Positions 1-6,645 of a stretch of 9,493 nucleotides of DNA are shown here, piece by piece. The position numbers and the translations under genes are program-made. Below the pieces are notes generated by a model. The model was not told the DNA's origin and searched no databases. It worked only from the letters and a program-made list of their open reading frames with translations. Numbering within the stretch: position 1 is the stretch's first letter; the number at the start of each line of letters is the position of its first letter. Origin of the DNA: Prevotellaceae bacterium (GTDB taxonomy: Bacteria > Bacteroidota > Bacteroidia > Bacteroidales > UBA932); NCBI GenBank assembly GCA_031288885.1, contig JAITQP010000164.1:1-9493 (forward strand), written 5' to 3'.

Positions 1-219
1 GGGCAGCCGGAATGCCTAAAGCAGCGCGATAGAGCCTATAATAACCTGTGGAATACCGCCGTGTCAACCGTCAGGCAGCCTGTTGAATCTTTTTTCAATT
101 GGCTAAACGAAAAAACGAATATTCAAAATGCGAAAAAAGTACGCTCCGAGCAGGGGCTATTGCTCCACTGCTTTGGTAAAATCGCTGTCGCCCTGATGGT
201 TTTGGTTTTCAACTATTGA
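1..219 (+). CDS. IS transposase, C-terminal part (5' end outside window)
   Basis: Frame 1 is open from the first base to TGA at 217-219 and encodes 72 residues. It reads through a VRQPVESFFNWLNEKT block (about residues 24-37) and a KKVRS...GLLLHCFGKIAVAL block near the end. This is the typical C-terminus of DDE insertion-sequence transposases common in Bacteroidetes. The R-x3-E spacing (R25, E29) fits the R and catalytic Glu of the IS4-like signature, so E29 is probably the last residue of the DDE triad. The IS family cannot be fixed from this fragment; IS982 or an IS4 relative is most likely. The rest lies left of the window, so it is unknown whether the gene is complete. I could not identify the right terminal inverted repeat, which should lie within the next 100 or so bases. 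Confidence 0.75.
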   Translation, partial: GQPECLKQRDRAYNNLWNTAVSTVRQPVESFFNWLNEKTNIQNAKKVRSEQGLLLHCFGKIAVALMVLVFNY

Positions 220-371
220 TTCGCATTATATATATTCGAATACTTTCCCACGCCGAAATAATACCTGTATCTTTCAGTATTTTCCAAGCGAATTGTTGAT
301 TTTGTTCGGCCTGTTTAAGAATATCCAGCCTATCTAATTGAGAGTACAAAAGTAGAAAAAAAAACACCCGT

Positions 372-405
372 CTTGTTCGTAGTAACGAAAATATTTTTAC
401 CTTTG
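372..405 (+). promoter_or_regulatory. Candidate Bacteroidetes sigma-A promoter with internal inverted repeat
   Basis: TACCTTTG at 398-405 matches the Bacteroidetes -7 consensus TAnnTTTG. CTTG at 372-375 lies 22 bases upstream, close to the usual 19-21 spacing for the TTTG-type -33 element. Between them sits an inverted repeat TTCGT/ACGAA (376-380 and 385-389), which could be an operator. Transcription would start near 412 and cross the long palindrome before reaching the gene at 796, so the product is either a leader of almost 400 bases or a separate structured RNA. This is inferred from sequence alone. Confidence 0.45.
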
Positions 406-503
406 CAGTTGAACACATAAAAATTTGTGCCTATTACATGTACAGCGCAGTAATGTGCGCATATTTTTAAGACATATTTTAGAAGCATTGAGCTTTTATT
501 CTT

Positions 504-625
504 CGTTATTAGAGAATTTGCCGATTTGATGATAACTTGCGAAGAATAAGTTACAATGTTCACGCTCGCGCGTGAACTTGACTTATTCCCAGCAAGTTTG
601 GTTACGGCAAATACCACTAATAACG
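504..625. repeat. Long nested imperfect palindrome (about 43 base pairs in five arms)
   Basis: Five successive arm pairs are nested around a centre at 566-569. CGTTATTAG (504-512) pairs with CTAATAACG (617-625). ATTTGCCG (516-523) pairs with CGGCAAAT (605-612). AACTTGC (534-540) pairs with GCAAGTT (592-598). GAATAAGT (544-551) pairs with ACTTATTC (581-588). CAA plus GTTCACGC (554-556, 558-565) pairs with GCGTGAAC plus TTG (570-580). The arms are separated by short internal loops, and the apical loop is TCGC. I count 43 paired bases per strand without wobble pairs. It could be a structured RNA, a MITE-like element or a hairpin DNA site; nothing in the sequence decides between these. Confidence 0.85.
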
Positions 626-655
626 GGAAACAGTTAAGTTTCACGCTTTTTTTAT

Positions 656-721
656 GTCCCTACGTGGACGCCTAACCACCGTCAACGGGCAGAGGAGCAG
701 AAACCTCTCAAAACAACGGGC
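656..721 (+). promoter_or_regulatory. Structured leader upstream of the first SUMF1-like gene
   Basis: The region holds a GTCC/GGAC hairpin (656-669), a CCGT/ACGG inverted repeat (679-688), and an AGAGG/CCTCT hairpin (691-695 with 704-708). Two direct copies of CAACGGGC (683-690 and 714-721) flank the last hairpin. I do not recognise a known riboswitch family in it. A role as a 5' leader structure of the gene at 796 is inferred from position only. Confidence 0.35.
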
Positions 722-749
722 GGATTACTTCCCACGAAAAGCCTTTAGA

Positions 750-771
750 GTAGAGGGAGCAACAAATTCAA
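750..771 (+). promoter_or_regulatory. Shared leader element, copy 1
   Basis: These 22 bases begin GTAGAGGGA and end AACAAATTCAA. They match, at 20 of 22 positions, the bases upstream of the second SUMF1-like gene (9472-9493 on the minus strand). The element lies 24 bases before the ATG here and 10 before it in the other copy. It may be part of the translation initiation or leader region of this gene family, or an end of a recombining cassette. Confidence 0.6.
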
Positions 772-795
772 ATCATTAACTAAAAACAGTAAAAA

Positions 796-1971
796 ATGAG
801 ACAGAATTACAAACTTTATTTAGCTGCTTTACTGCTCGTTGGGGCAGTAAGCATGATGACAATCGGCGCGCAAGCCGCACCCAAGCTGGCAGTATTGGTG
901 GTAGGCGTGGGAACCGACGCAGCGAGCGATGCCTTTGCGACGGGGATTGGCTACGAAGTTACCCAAAAGGGCCTGTACGAGCTGGTAAACAACGACGCCG
1001 TGAAGGCAAAGCTAACCGAGCTGCGCAACTTGCACAAGCAGAACAAGACGGTGGACACCGTTGGTCTTGCGGCGTGGGGCAAGGAGAAGGGGCTAGACTT
1101 TGTGCAGCTGGTGGTGGAGAGCGACTGTAGCATTACCATAGGCACTTCAAGCCCCGTTAACGGTAGAGAACAGCTTGCGCAGGTGGTAAGCTGCGGCACA
1201 GCCAAGTATTCTGGGCGTAGCACCTACCGTACGAGGTTTGTTCCCAATCTCAATCCCAACTTGGGGACGGGGTTTGAGGAGATGGTTTTTGTTGCCGGTG
1301 GCGTATTTGAGATGGGGTGCAAGGAGGGCAGAGACGCCTCGTGCAGCGATAATGAAACGCCTTCTCACTACGTGAGGGTGAATAACTTTTATATAGGGAA
1401 GTACGAAGTAACGCAGGCATTGTGGGATAAGGTGATGAGCAACAGTAGTTCATCCGATAATAAGCCGGTGGTTTACGTGAATTGGAATAACATAACAGGT
1501 TTGGGTGGATTTTTAGAGAAGCTGAATGCGCAGACGGGGAAGAACTACCGCTTACCAACAGAGGCGGAGTGGGAGTACGCGGCGCGCGGGTGCAAAGGAG
1601 GGGTTTGCGAGAGTTTTAACTACAGCGGCAGCAACACCATTGGAGAAGTGGCGTGGTACAACGGCAACTGCTCCAGCTCTCAGCCGGTAGGTACAAAACG
1701 TGCCAATGCGTTAGACATTCATGACATGAATGGCAACGTTTGGGAGATGTGCAGCGACTGGTATAGCGCTTCTTATTATCCTTCCGGTACAACAGTGTTT
1801 GCTCCTCAAGATAATCCCACAGGGCCTAGCAGCGGCTCTGAGCATGTGGTTCGCGGTGGCCCTTGGTACGACAGCGCGATCGACTGCCGCGTTGCCACGC
1901 GCACCTTCGCCCCGCTTAACCTCTCTAACCCCTACTGCGGCTTTCGCCTAGCGTTGCCAGTGTTACCGTAA
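796..1971 (+). CDS. Secreted SUMF1/FGE-like (C-type-lectin fold) protein, candidate DGR target
   Basis: 391 residues. Residues 1-27 are a signal peptide: basic start, hydrophobic core AALLLVGAV, and an AQA/A signal peptidase I site; there is no lipobox. Residues about 29-145 form an N-terminal domain whose pattern (LAVLVVG, then KLTEL and GLAAWGKEKGLDFVQLVV) resembles CsgG/LpoB/FlgO-type surface domains; this is weak inference. Residues about 160-387 are a SUMF1 (formylglycine-generating enzyme-like) domain with FVAGGVFEMG, YIGKYEVTQALWDKVM, YRLPTEAEWEYAARG, GNVWEMC (313-319) and a terminal RGG-W...CRVATR...GFRLALP segment. The paired catalytic cysteines of true FGE are not evident, so an enzyme role is unlikely. 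The fold is often used for ligand-binding DGR targets, and the last about 35 residues look like a variable region. The ATG follows an A-rich stretch with no Shine-Dalgarno, as usual in Bacteroidetes. It is a paralogue of the inverted gene at 8085-9461. Confidence 0.88.
   Translation: MRQNYKLYLAALLLVGAVSMMTIGAQAAPKLAVLVVGVGTDAASDAFATGIGYEVTQKGLYELVNNDAVKAKLTELRNLHKQNKTVDTVGLAAWGKEKGLDFVQLVVESDCSITIGTSSPVNGREQLAQVVSCGTAKYSGRSTYRTRFVPNLNPNLGTGFEEMVFVAGGVFEMGCKEGRDASCSDNETPSHYVRVNNFYIGKYEVTQALWDKVMSNSSSSDNKPVVYVNWNNITGLGGFLEKLNAQTGKNYRLPTEAEWEYAARGCKGGVCESFNYSGSNTIGEVAWYNGNCSSSQPVGTKRANALDIHDMNGNVWEMCSDWYSASYYPSGTTVFAPQDNPTGPSSGSEHVVRGGPWYDSAIDCRVATRTFAPLNLSNPYCGFRLALPVLP
1852..1971 (+). other. 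Candidate DGR variable region (VR1)
   Basis: Codons from R353 to the stop. From W357 (1864) to R384 (1947) I count 28 codons: 20 end in C, 4 in T, 4 in G and none in A. The framework residues RG, W, RVA-R, P and GFR-L-LP match the paralogue, while the positions between differ almost completely. Codons such as TAC, GAC, AGC, ATC, ACC, TTC, AAC and CTC all differ from AAC only in the first two bases, as expected if an adenine-rich template was copied with adenine mutagenesis. No template repeat or reverse transcriptase lies in the window. Confidence 0.55.
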
Positions 1972-1987
1972 CTCCGCTAGCGTTGGC
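1945..1987 (+). repeat. Imperfect direct repeat spanning the stop codon of the first SUMF1-like gene
   Basis: CGCCTAGCGTTGCC (1945-1958) encodes the last framework residues. It recurs as CGCTAGCGTTGGC at 1975-1987, just after the TAA stop. The second copy runs directly into the TTAGTTTTTCCT element shared with the paralogue, so it occupies the position that in the other gene is coding. This suggests a small local duplication that moved the stop upstream and added VLP to the protein end. Confidence 0.55.
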
Positions 1988-1988
1988 T

Positions 1989-2067
1989 TTAGTTTTTCCT
2001 ATTTGGCGCCTCGTCTTTCTTGTAAGGTGGCTCGCCGCGCCGGTCTGCGGAGCGGAACAGGTTCCGC
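1989..2067 (+). other. 3' flank shared with the paralogue: TTAGTTTTTCCT plus hairpin
   Basis: TTAGTTTTTCCT (1989-2000) is identical to the bases at the stop of the second SUMF1-like gene (8077-8088, minus strand). Matches then continue at similar spacing (TCTTGT, GCTCG, GCCGGTC at 2039-2045). A hairpin GCGGAAC/GTTCCGC (2052-2058 with 2061-2067) follows, with no T-run after it, so it is not a clear intrinsic terminator. In known DGRs a conserved initiation site and a hairpin sit just after the variable region; this layout would fit, by inference. Confidence 0.5.
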
Positions 2068-2116
2068 ATGTAGCCTCGCACCGATAATCATTAATCACTA
2101 ATTAATTTTTTTTTGC

Positions 2117-2124
2117 TACCTTTA
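2117..2124 (+). promoter_or_regulatory. Possible -7 element of an rnr operon promoter
   Basis: TACCTTTA differs from the Bacteroidetes TAnnTTTG consensus only in the last base. It lies in the T-rich stretch about 67 bases before the rnr start. No good TTTG -33 element is seen at the right distance. It is the best promoter candidate in the gap between 1972 and 2190. Confidence 0.35.
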
Positions 2125-2190
2125 TACGTTTTTTTGCGGCGTCATATTTTTTTGGTGCGCGGCGAAAAAGCGATAACTTAAATAGCACAC

Positions 2191-4377
2191 ATGAGAGGAA
2201 GAAAACACAAGACAGATATTCTACAAAAGTTAAACCTTTACTTAGAAAACGTTGGCAAGCCTTTTGTATATTCGCAGCTGCTCAAGTCGCTGCAAATACG
2301 TAAGGACGCTAACCGGCAGGCGAAAGTCGCCGCGGCGCTCGACGCGCTGATAAAGGAGGGCCGGCTGGTGCTGGAGCCGGACGGCAAGTACAAGACGCGC
2401 ATGAAAGGCGTGGAAATTACGGGCACGATAGATATGACCGGCAGCGGCTTTGCCTACGTGGAGAGCGACGAGAGCGAGGTGGATATTTTTGTGCCGCCGC
2501 ACGCGCTCAACCACGCGCTGCACGGCGATACGGTGCGGGTGTTCGTGCGCACCACGTCCCGCCGCCCCGAGGGCGACGTGGTGGAGGTGCTGAAGCGCGC
2601 GCGCACGGAGTTTGTTGGCGTGCTCAAGAAGTCGAGGAGCAGCAGCGTGGTTGTCCCCGACAGCCGCCACATGCACGTGGACATTGCCATCCCTGGGAGG
2701 TACGTGGGCAACGCTCAGGAGGGGCAAAAGGTGCTGGCGGAAGTTCTCGAGTGGCCGGCAAACGCCAAGCAGCCCGTGGGGAGGATAGTGGACGTGCTGG
2801 GCAACCCGGGCGAAAACAACGCCGAAATGCACGCCATACTTGCCGAGTACGGCCTGCCCTACAAGTTTGACCCCGCGGTGGAAAGCGCCGCCGAGCAGGT
2901 GGAGGACGACATCAAAAAGGAGCTGCCCAAGCGCCGCGACTTCCGCAAGGTGACCACCATTACCATCGACCCCAAGGACGCCAAGGATTTTGACGACGCC
3001 CTCTCGCTGCGGCAGCTGCGCGACGGGCGCGTGGAGGTGGGCGTGCACATTGCCGACGTGACGCACTACGTGGCGCCGGACTCCGTAATCGACAAGGAGG
3101 CGGTGCGCCGCGCCACCTCCGTTTACCTCGTTGACCGCACCGTGCCCATGCTCCCCGAGCGGCTCAGCAACGGCCTCTGCTCGCTCCGGCCGCAGGAGGA
3201 AAAGCTCTGCTTCTCCGTGGTGTTTGAGATGGACAAGGACGCAAACATCCTCTCGCGGTGGTTTGGCAAAACGGTCATCAAGTCCGACCACCGCTTCACC
3301 TACGAGGAGGTGCAGGATATCATCGACAGCGAAAAGGGCCGCTTTGGCGAGGAAGTTCTCACGCTGCACCGGCTGGCGCAGCAGCTGCGCGCCGCGCGGT
3401 TTGAGCATGGCTCGGTGGGGTTTGAGCGCGCCGAGGCGCGCTTCGACATCGACAAAAACGGAAAGCCCGTTGGCGTTTACTTCCGCGAGGACACGCCGTC
3501 GCACCAGCTGGTGGAGGAGTTTATGCTGCTGGCCAACCGCAGCGTTGCCGAGTACGTGGGCAAGCCGGAGGGGCGGGCAAAGCCCAAAACGTTTGTGTAC
3601 CGCATCCACGAAAACCCCAACGAGCAAAAGCTCCAGAACCTGAGCCACGTGGCGCAGCAGCTGGGCTACAAGGTGAACTTCGGGAAGGGCGAAGCCATAT
3701 CGCGCAAGCTCAACACCCTGCTGAGCGAGGTGCGCGGCGGCAAGGCGCAAAACCTGCTCGAAACGCTGGCGCTGCGCTGCATGGCAAAAGCCCGCTACAG
3801 CACCGCCAACGTGGGGCACTACGGCTTGGCGTTTGCGCACTACACGCACTTCACCTCGCCCATACGCCGCTACCCCGACATGATGGTGCACCGCCTGCTG
3901 GAGCAATACCTCAGCGACGGAAAATCGGCAAAGGCCGACGACTACGAGGCGCTCTGCAAGCACTCCAGCCAAATGGAGGGGCAGGCCGCCGACGCAGAGC
4001 GCGCCTCCATCAAGTACAAAATGGCGGAGTACATGCAGGATAAAGTCGGGCAGGAGTACGACGGAACCATTTCGGGCGTGACCGACAGGGGCATCTACGT
4101 AGAAATAAACGAAAACAAAATTGAGGGAATGGTGCTGCTGCGCTCCCTAAAGGAGGATTTCTTCTTCTTTGACGAGGAAAACTACCGCGTTGTGGGGCGA
4201 CGCACCCGCAAAACCTACACGCTGGGCGACGCCGTGCGCATCAGGGTGGGCAACGTAAACATGGAAAAAAAGCAGCTGGACTACCTCATGCTGGAGGACG
4301 GCGAGGCGCAGGACGACAGCCTCGTCGTGAGGGAGGGACGAAGGGGGAGATCAAACCGTCGCTCACGAAAAAAATAA
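2191..4377 (+). CDS. rnr: Ribonuclease R (3'-5' exoribonuclease, RNase II/R family)
   Basis: 728 residues, full length for Bacteroidetes RNase R. It degrades structured RNA processively from the 3' end in the cytoplasm and takes part in mRNA and rRNA turnover. Domains in order: an N-terminal helix-turn-helix-like segment (about 1-70), cold-shock RNA-binding domains (about 73-210), and the RNB catalytic domain (about 250-590). The RNB domain has the metal-binding cluster in TITIDPKDAKDFDDALS (D260, D266, D268, D269, matching the four conserved aspartates of the family), HIADV, TVPMLPERLSNGLCSL, and HFTSPIRRYPDMMVHRLL. A C-terminal S1 domain (GTISGVTDRGIYVEI to LDYLML, about 633-706) and a short basic tail ending RRSRKK follow. 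The S1 domain plus basic tail favours RNase R over RNase II. It is the first gene of the six-gene block; the stop lies 13 bases before ricT. The start ATG follows an A-rich leader without Shine-Dalgarno. Confidence 0.96.
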   Translation: MRGRKHKTDILQKLNLYLENVGKPFVYSQLLKSLQIRKDANRQAKVAAALDALIKEGRLVLEPDGKYKTRMKGVEITGTIDMTGSGFAYVESDESEVDIFVPPHALNHALHGDTVRVFVRTTSRRPEGDVVEVLKRARTEFVGVLKKSRSSSVVVPDSRHMHVDIAIPGRYVGNAQEGQKVLAEVLEWPANAKQPVGRIVDVLGNPGENNAEMHAILAEYGLPYKFDPAVESAAEQVEDDIKKELPKRRDFRKVTTITIDPKDAKDFDDALSLRQLRDGRVEVGVHIADVTHYVAPDSVIDKEAVRRATSVYLVDRTVPMLPERLSNGLCSLRPQEEKLCFSVVFEMDKDANILSRWFGKTVIKSDHRFTYEEVQDIIDSEKGRFGEEVLTLHRLAQQLRAARFEHGSVGFERAEARFDIDKNGKPVGVYFREDTPSHQLVEEFMLLANRSVAEYVGKPEGRAKPKTFVYRIHENPNEQKLQNLSHVAQQLGYKVNFGKGEAISRKLNTLLSEVRGGKAQNLLETLALRCMAKARYSTANVGHYGLAFAHYTHFTSPIRRYPDMMVHRLLEQYLSDGKSAKADDYEALCKHSSQMEGQAADAERASIKYKMAEYMQDKVGQEYDGTISGVTDRGIYVEINENKIEGMVLLRSLKEDFFFFDEENYRVVGRRTRKTYTLGDAVRIRVGNVNMEKKQLDYLMLEDGEAQDDSLVVREGRRGRSNRRSRKK

Positions 4378-4390
4378 AACTATTGCCGCT

Positions 4391-5701
4391 ATGCAATGCA
4401 ACAACGAAACGGAAATGCTATACACGCGAGGCTGCCGCTGCAGGCGGCAGCCCGCAGGAGAGACAGCGTGCTACGAGGTGCCCTCCTGCCAAAAGCTGGC
4501 AACGTTTGACTGGCTCAAAGGGATACACAACGCTGCCCTGCCTAAGGATATTGTAGAGGTGCGGTTTAAGAACACGCGCAAGGCATACTTCAAAAATGTG
4601 TACGAGCTGCTGCTGCAAAAGGGCGATATTGTTGCCGTAGAGGCCTCGCCCGGGCACGACATAGGCGTGGTGTCGCTCACGGGCGATATCGTGATGCTGC
4701 AAATGATGCGCAACGGGCTGTGGTGGGACAAGTACGACTACAAAAAAGTTTACCGAAAGGTAAAAGGCTCCGACGTGGAGAAGTGGAGCGAGGCTATCGC
4801 GCTGGAGCACGAGTTTATGATCCGCTCGCGCCAGCTGGCCGCCAAGCTGCAGCTGAACATGAAAATTGGCGATGTGGAGGTGCAGGGCGACAAAACCAAG
4901 GCCATCTTCTACTACATCGCCGAGGAGCGCGTTGACTTTCGCAAGCTGATAAAGGTGCTGGCGGACGAATTTAGCGTGCGCATAGAGATGCGCCAAATCG
5001 GCGTGCGGCAGGAGGCCGGACGGATAGGCGGCGTGGGCATGTGCGGGCGCGAGCTGTGCTGCGCGCAGTGGCTCTGCTCCTTTGCCTCCGTATCAACCAG
5101 CGCCGCGCGCTATCAGGCGCTCGCCATCAACCAGCAAAAGCTGAGCGGGCAGTGCGGAAAGCTCAAGTGCTGCCTCAACTACGAGCTGGCGTGCTACCTC
5201 GACGCGCAAAAAGATTTCCCGCAAACGTTTGACGTGCTGGAGGTGAAGGAGGGCACGGCGTTTCACCACAAAACCGACATCTTTAAGCGGATCATGTGGT
5301 ACAACTTCGACAAAAGCTCCATGGAAAACCTCATCGCCGTGCCGGTGGACAGGGTGAAGGAGATTTTGGAGCAAAACAAAAAGGGCGTAAAGGCGGAGAC
5401 GCTGGTGAGCGACGACAGCTTTGCGCAGCTAAAAAGCGTAGCGGTCAAGGAGCCGGAGTTCACGAGCGCCGCCGGCGAGGATAGCATCACGCGGTTTGAC
5501 AAGCGCAACCGCAGCCAGCCCCACCACTCGCGCAGCAAGAAGCGCGCCAAATCCCCGCCCCAAGACGGCGGCAGCGGCGGCGACGACTCCGCAAAGGCCT
5601 CCGGCGTCAGCCCCGCCAAGCCAAGCACAACAACAAACAACAACGCAAAACAAAGTGAACATGCATCGCCAAAACACCACCCTGCCGGCAAAAAGCCGTA
5701 A
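4391..5701 (+). CDS. ricT: PSP1/RicT (YaaT-like) family protein
   Basis: 436 residues. The family includes Bacillus RicT (YaaT), a subunit of a Fe-S-containing complex that affects RNA processing and development; the role in Bacteroidetes is not established. A PSP1-type core spans about residues 40-330, with VEASPGHDIGVVSLTGDIV and RQIGVRQEAGRIGGVGMCGRELCC. The cysteine pattern is strong: C218, C223, C224, C229, then C255, C260 and C261 in QCGKLKCCLNYE. The N-terminus adds C15, C17, C27 and C33 before KLATFDWLKGI, as is common in Bacteroidetes members. The last about 75 residues (from about 360) are a low-complexity, K/S/P/A/N-rich, probably disordered tail. The last 41 bases overlap the start of gldH. 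In many Bacteroidetes this gene is adjacent to gldH, which supports both calls. Confidence 0.9.
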   Translation: MQCNNETEMLYTRGCRCRRQPAGETACYEVPSCQKLATFDWLKGIHNAALPKDIVEVRFKNTRKAYFKNVYELLLQKGDIVAVEASPGHDIGVVSLTGDIVMLQMMRNGLWWDKYDYKKVYRKVKGSDVEKWSEAIALEHEFMIRSRQLAAKLQLNMKIGDVEVQGDKTKAIFYYIAEERVDFRKLIKVLADEFSVRIEMRQIGVRQEAGRIGGVGMCGRELCCAQWLCSFASVSTSAARYQALAINQQKLSGQCGKLKCCLNYELACYLDAQKDFPQTFDVLEVKEGTAFHHKTDIFKRIMWYNFDKSSMENLIAVPVDRVKEILEQNKKGVKAETLVSDDSFAQLKSVAVKEPEFTSAAGEDSITRFDKRNRSQPHHSRSKKRAKSPPQDGGSGGDDSAKASGVSPAKPSTTTNNNAKQSEHASPKHHPAGKKP

Positions 5702-6182
5702 GCTGACCCCGATAGCCGTAGCCGCCCTCGCGCTGTGCCTCTGCGCCTGCGACGCATCCCGCGTTTACGAGCGCTACTGCGCAATACCCGCCGAAGGCTG
5801 GCACAAGGACAGCTGCGCCGTGTTTGACGTGCACGTGAGCGACACAACCTCGCTAAACAACCTCTACATCAACCTGCGCCACAAAAGCAGCTACCCGTTC
5901 TGCAACATCTACTTCTTTGTAAAGGCCACCGCGCCCTCCGGCGTTTTTACGCGCGATACCGTTGAGTACATGCTCGCCGACAAGTACGGGCGGTGGAACG
6001 GAAAAGGCTTCTCCAGCATAATGGACAACCGGCTGGCGTTCCGCAAGCTTGTTCGCTTTCCGCGCAGCGGGGTTTACCGCTTTGAGGTGTGGCAGGGCAT
6101 GCGCATGGAGACGCTGCCGCACGTAATCAACGTGGGGCTGCGCGTCGAAAAGCAGGATTACCTCGACGCTACAGGCATGTAG
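5661..6182 (+). CDS. gldH: GldH-type gliding motility lipoprotein
   Basis: 173 residues from the ATG at 5661. The frame is open further upstream, but that part is out-of-frame reading of the ricT tail. The 5661 start puts a clean lipoprotein signal at the N-terminus: basic stretch KSRK, hydrophobic IAVAALALCL, lipobox LCAC with C30 as the lipidated residue. The mature part has family features VYERY, AEGWHKDS, a YPFCNIYFFV strand, DTVEYMLADKYGRWNGKGFS, and the ending FEVWQGMRMETLPHVINVGLRVE. GldH is needed for gliding and type IX secretion in Flavobacterium johnsoniae, but homologues occur widely in non-gliding Bacteroidales, so motility cannot be inferred. It overlaps ricT by 41 bases, implying translational coupling. 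Confidence 0.88.
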   Translation: MHRQNTTLPAKSRKLTPIAVAALALCLCACDASRVYERYCAIPAEGWHKDSCAVFDVHVSDTTSLNNLYINLRHKSSYPFCNIYFFVKATAPSGVFTRDTVEYMLADKYGRWNGKGFSSIMDNRLAFRKLVRFPRSGVYRFEVWQGMRMETLPHVINVGLRVEKQDYLDATGM

Positions 6183-6204
6183 CCATTTTGAAAAAAAAAC
6201 AGCT

Positions 6205-6645
6205 ATGACAATTCAAGAAATACAGCAGCAGATAGTCGAAGATTTTAGCGTATTCACCGAGTGGCTCGACAAGTACGCCTACCTCATTGAGCTGGGCAAA
6301 TCGCTGGCGCCCTACGACGAAAAGCACAAAACGGCGCAAAACCTCATTGAGGGCTGCCAAAGCCGCGTATGGCTCAACGCCGAGCTGGTGGACGGTCGGG
6401 TTGTCTTCACCGCCGACAGCGACGCCATTATCACCAAGGGCATTGTGTCGCTGCTCATCCGCGTATTTTCGGGGCAAACGCCGCAGGACGTCATTGCCGC
6501 CGACACAGCCTTTATTGACCGCATAGGTCTGCGCGAAAACCTTTCGCCCACCCGCGCCAACGGGCTGCTAAGCATGATCAAGCAAATGAAGCTCTACGCA
6601 GTAGCGTTTCAGGGTGTTAACCTCGCGCGCCAGCCTAATTCTTAA
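6205..6645 (+). CDS. sufE: SufE-like cysteine desulfuration protein
   Basis: 146 residues. SufE proteins take sulfane sulfur from the cysteine desulfurase SufS and hand it to the SUF scaffold for Fe-S cluster assembly in the cytoplasm. The sequence shows the family signature NLIEGCQSRVWL, with C51 as the sulfur-accepting cysteine. It is followed by ADSDAIITKGIVSLLIRVFSG and the C-terminal SPTRANGLLSMIKQMK helix. Length is normal. It begins 22 bases after gldH, with an A-rich leader (A9 run) and no Shine-Dalgarno. The stop codon TAA lies inside an AT-rich direct repeat. No sufS or other suf genes are in the window. Confidence 0.95.
   Translation: MTIQEIQQQIVEDFSVFTEWLDKYAYLIELGKSLAPYDEKHKTAQNLIEGCQSRVWLNAELVDGRVVFTADSDAIITKGIVSLLIRVFSGQTPQDVIAADTAFIDRIGLRENLSPTRANGLLSMIKQMKLYAVAFQGVNLARQPNS

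Larger units (their letters stand above)
220..795. other. AT-rich intergenic region without a convincing gene
   Basis: This 576-base gap is much more AT-rich than the genes to its right. The short minus-strand open frames across it have low-complexity translations with no recognisable motif, and one runs straight through the long palindrome, so I do not call them. Contents: a 10-base perfect palindrome TATTCGAATA at 233-242, a candidate promoter at 372-405, a small GCGCA/TGCGC hairpin at 445-460 followed by T-rich DNA, the long nested palindrome at 504-625, a GTCC/GGAC mini-hairpin at 656-669, an AGAGG/CCTCT hairpin at 691-708 flanked by two copies of CAACGGGC, and a leader element shared with the second SUMF1-like gene at 750-771. 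Confidence 0.7.

Noticed and set aside
504..625. Palindrome as an integron attC site
   Set aside because: The outer arms lack the RYYYAAC/GTTRRRY core boxes, and no integrase or gene cassettes are visible.
330..644. Minus-strand 104-codon frame in the left gap
   Set aside because: It crosses the long palindrome, has no recognisable motif, and its hydrophobic stretches follow from AT-rich DNA.
683..721. Repeat pair CAACGGGC as a CRISPR start
   Set aside because: There are only two 8-base copies with one short hairpin spacer; no array or cas genes.
796..1971. Functional formylglycine-generating enzyme
   Set aside because: The pair of active-site cysteines in the expected spacing is not evident in either paralogue, and no sulfatase is nearby; SUMF1-like fold is the safer call.
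1972..2190. DGR template repeat in the gap after the first SUMF1-like gene
   Set aside because: I found no adenine-rich copy of the variable region here, nor in 640-795 or 8003-8084; only the short shared 3' elements are present.
2242..3972. Long minus-strand open frame (576 codons) across rnr
   Set aside because: It is antisense to a clear RNase R gene with all catalytic motifs; its translation is H/V/L/R-rich with no domain pattern. GC-rich codon use in rnr explains the lack of stops.
5496..5660. Upstream extension of gldH
   Set aside because: The extra 55 residues are the ricT tail read in another frame (A/T/P-rich); the lipoprotein signal begins properly at 5661.
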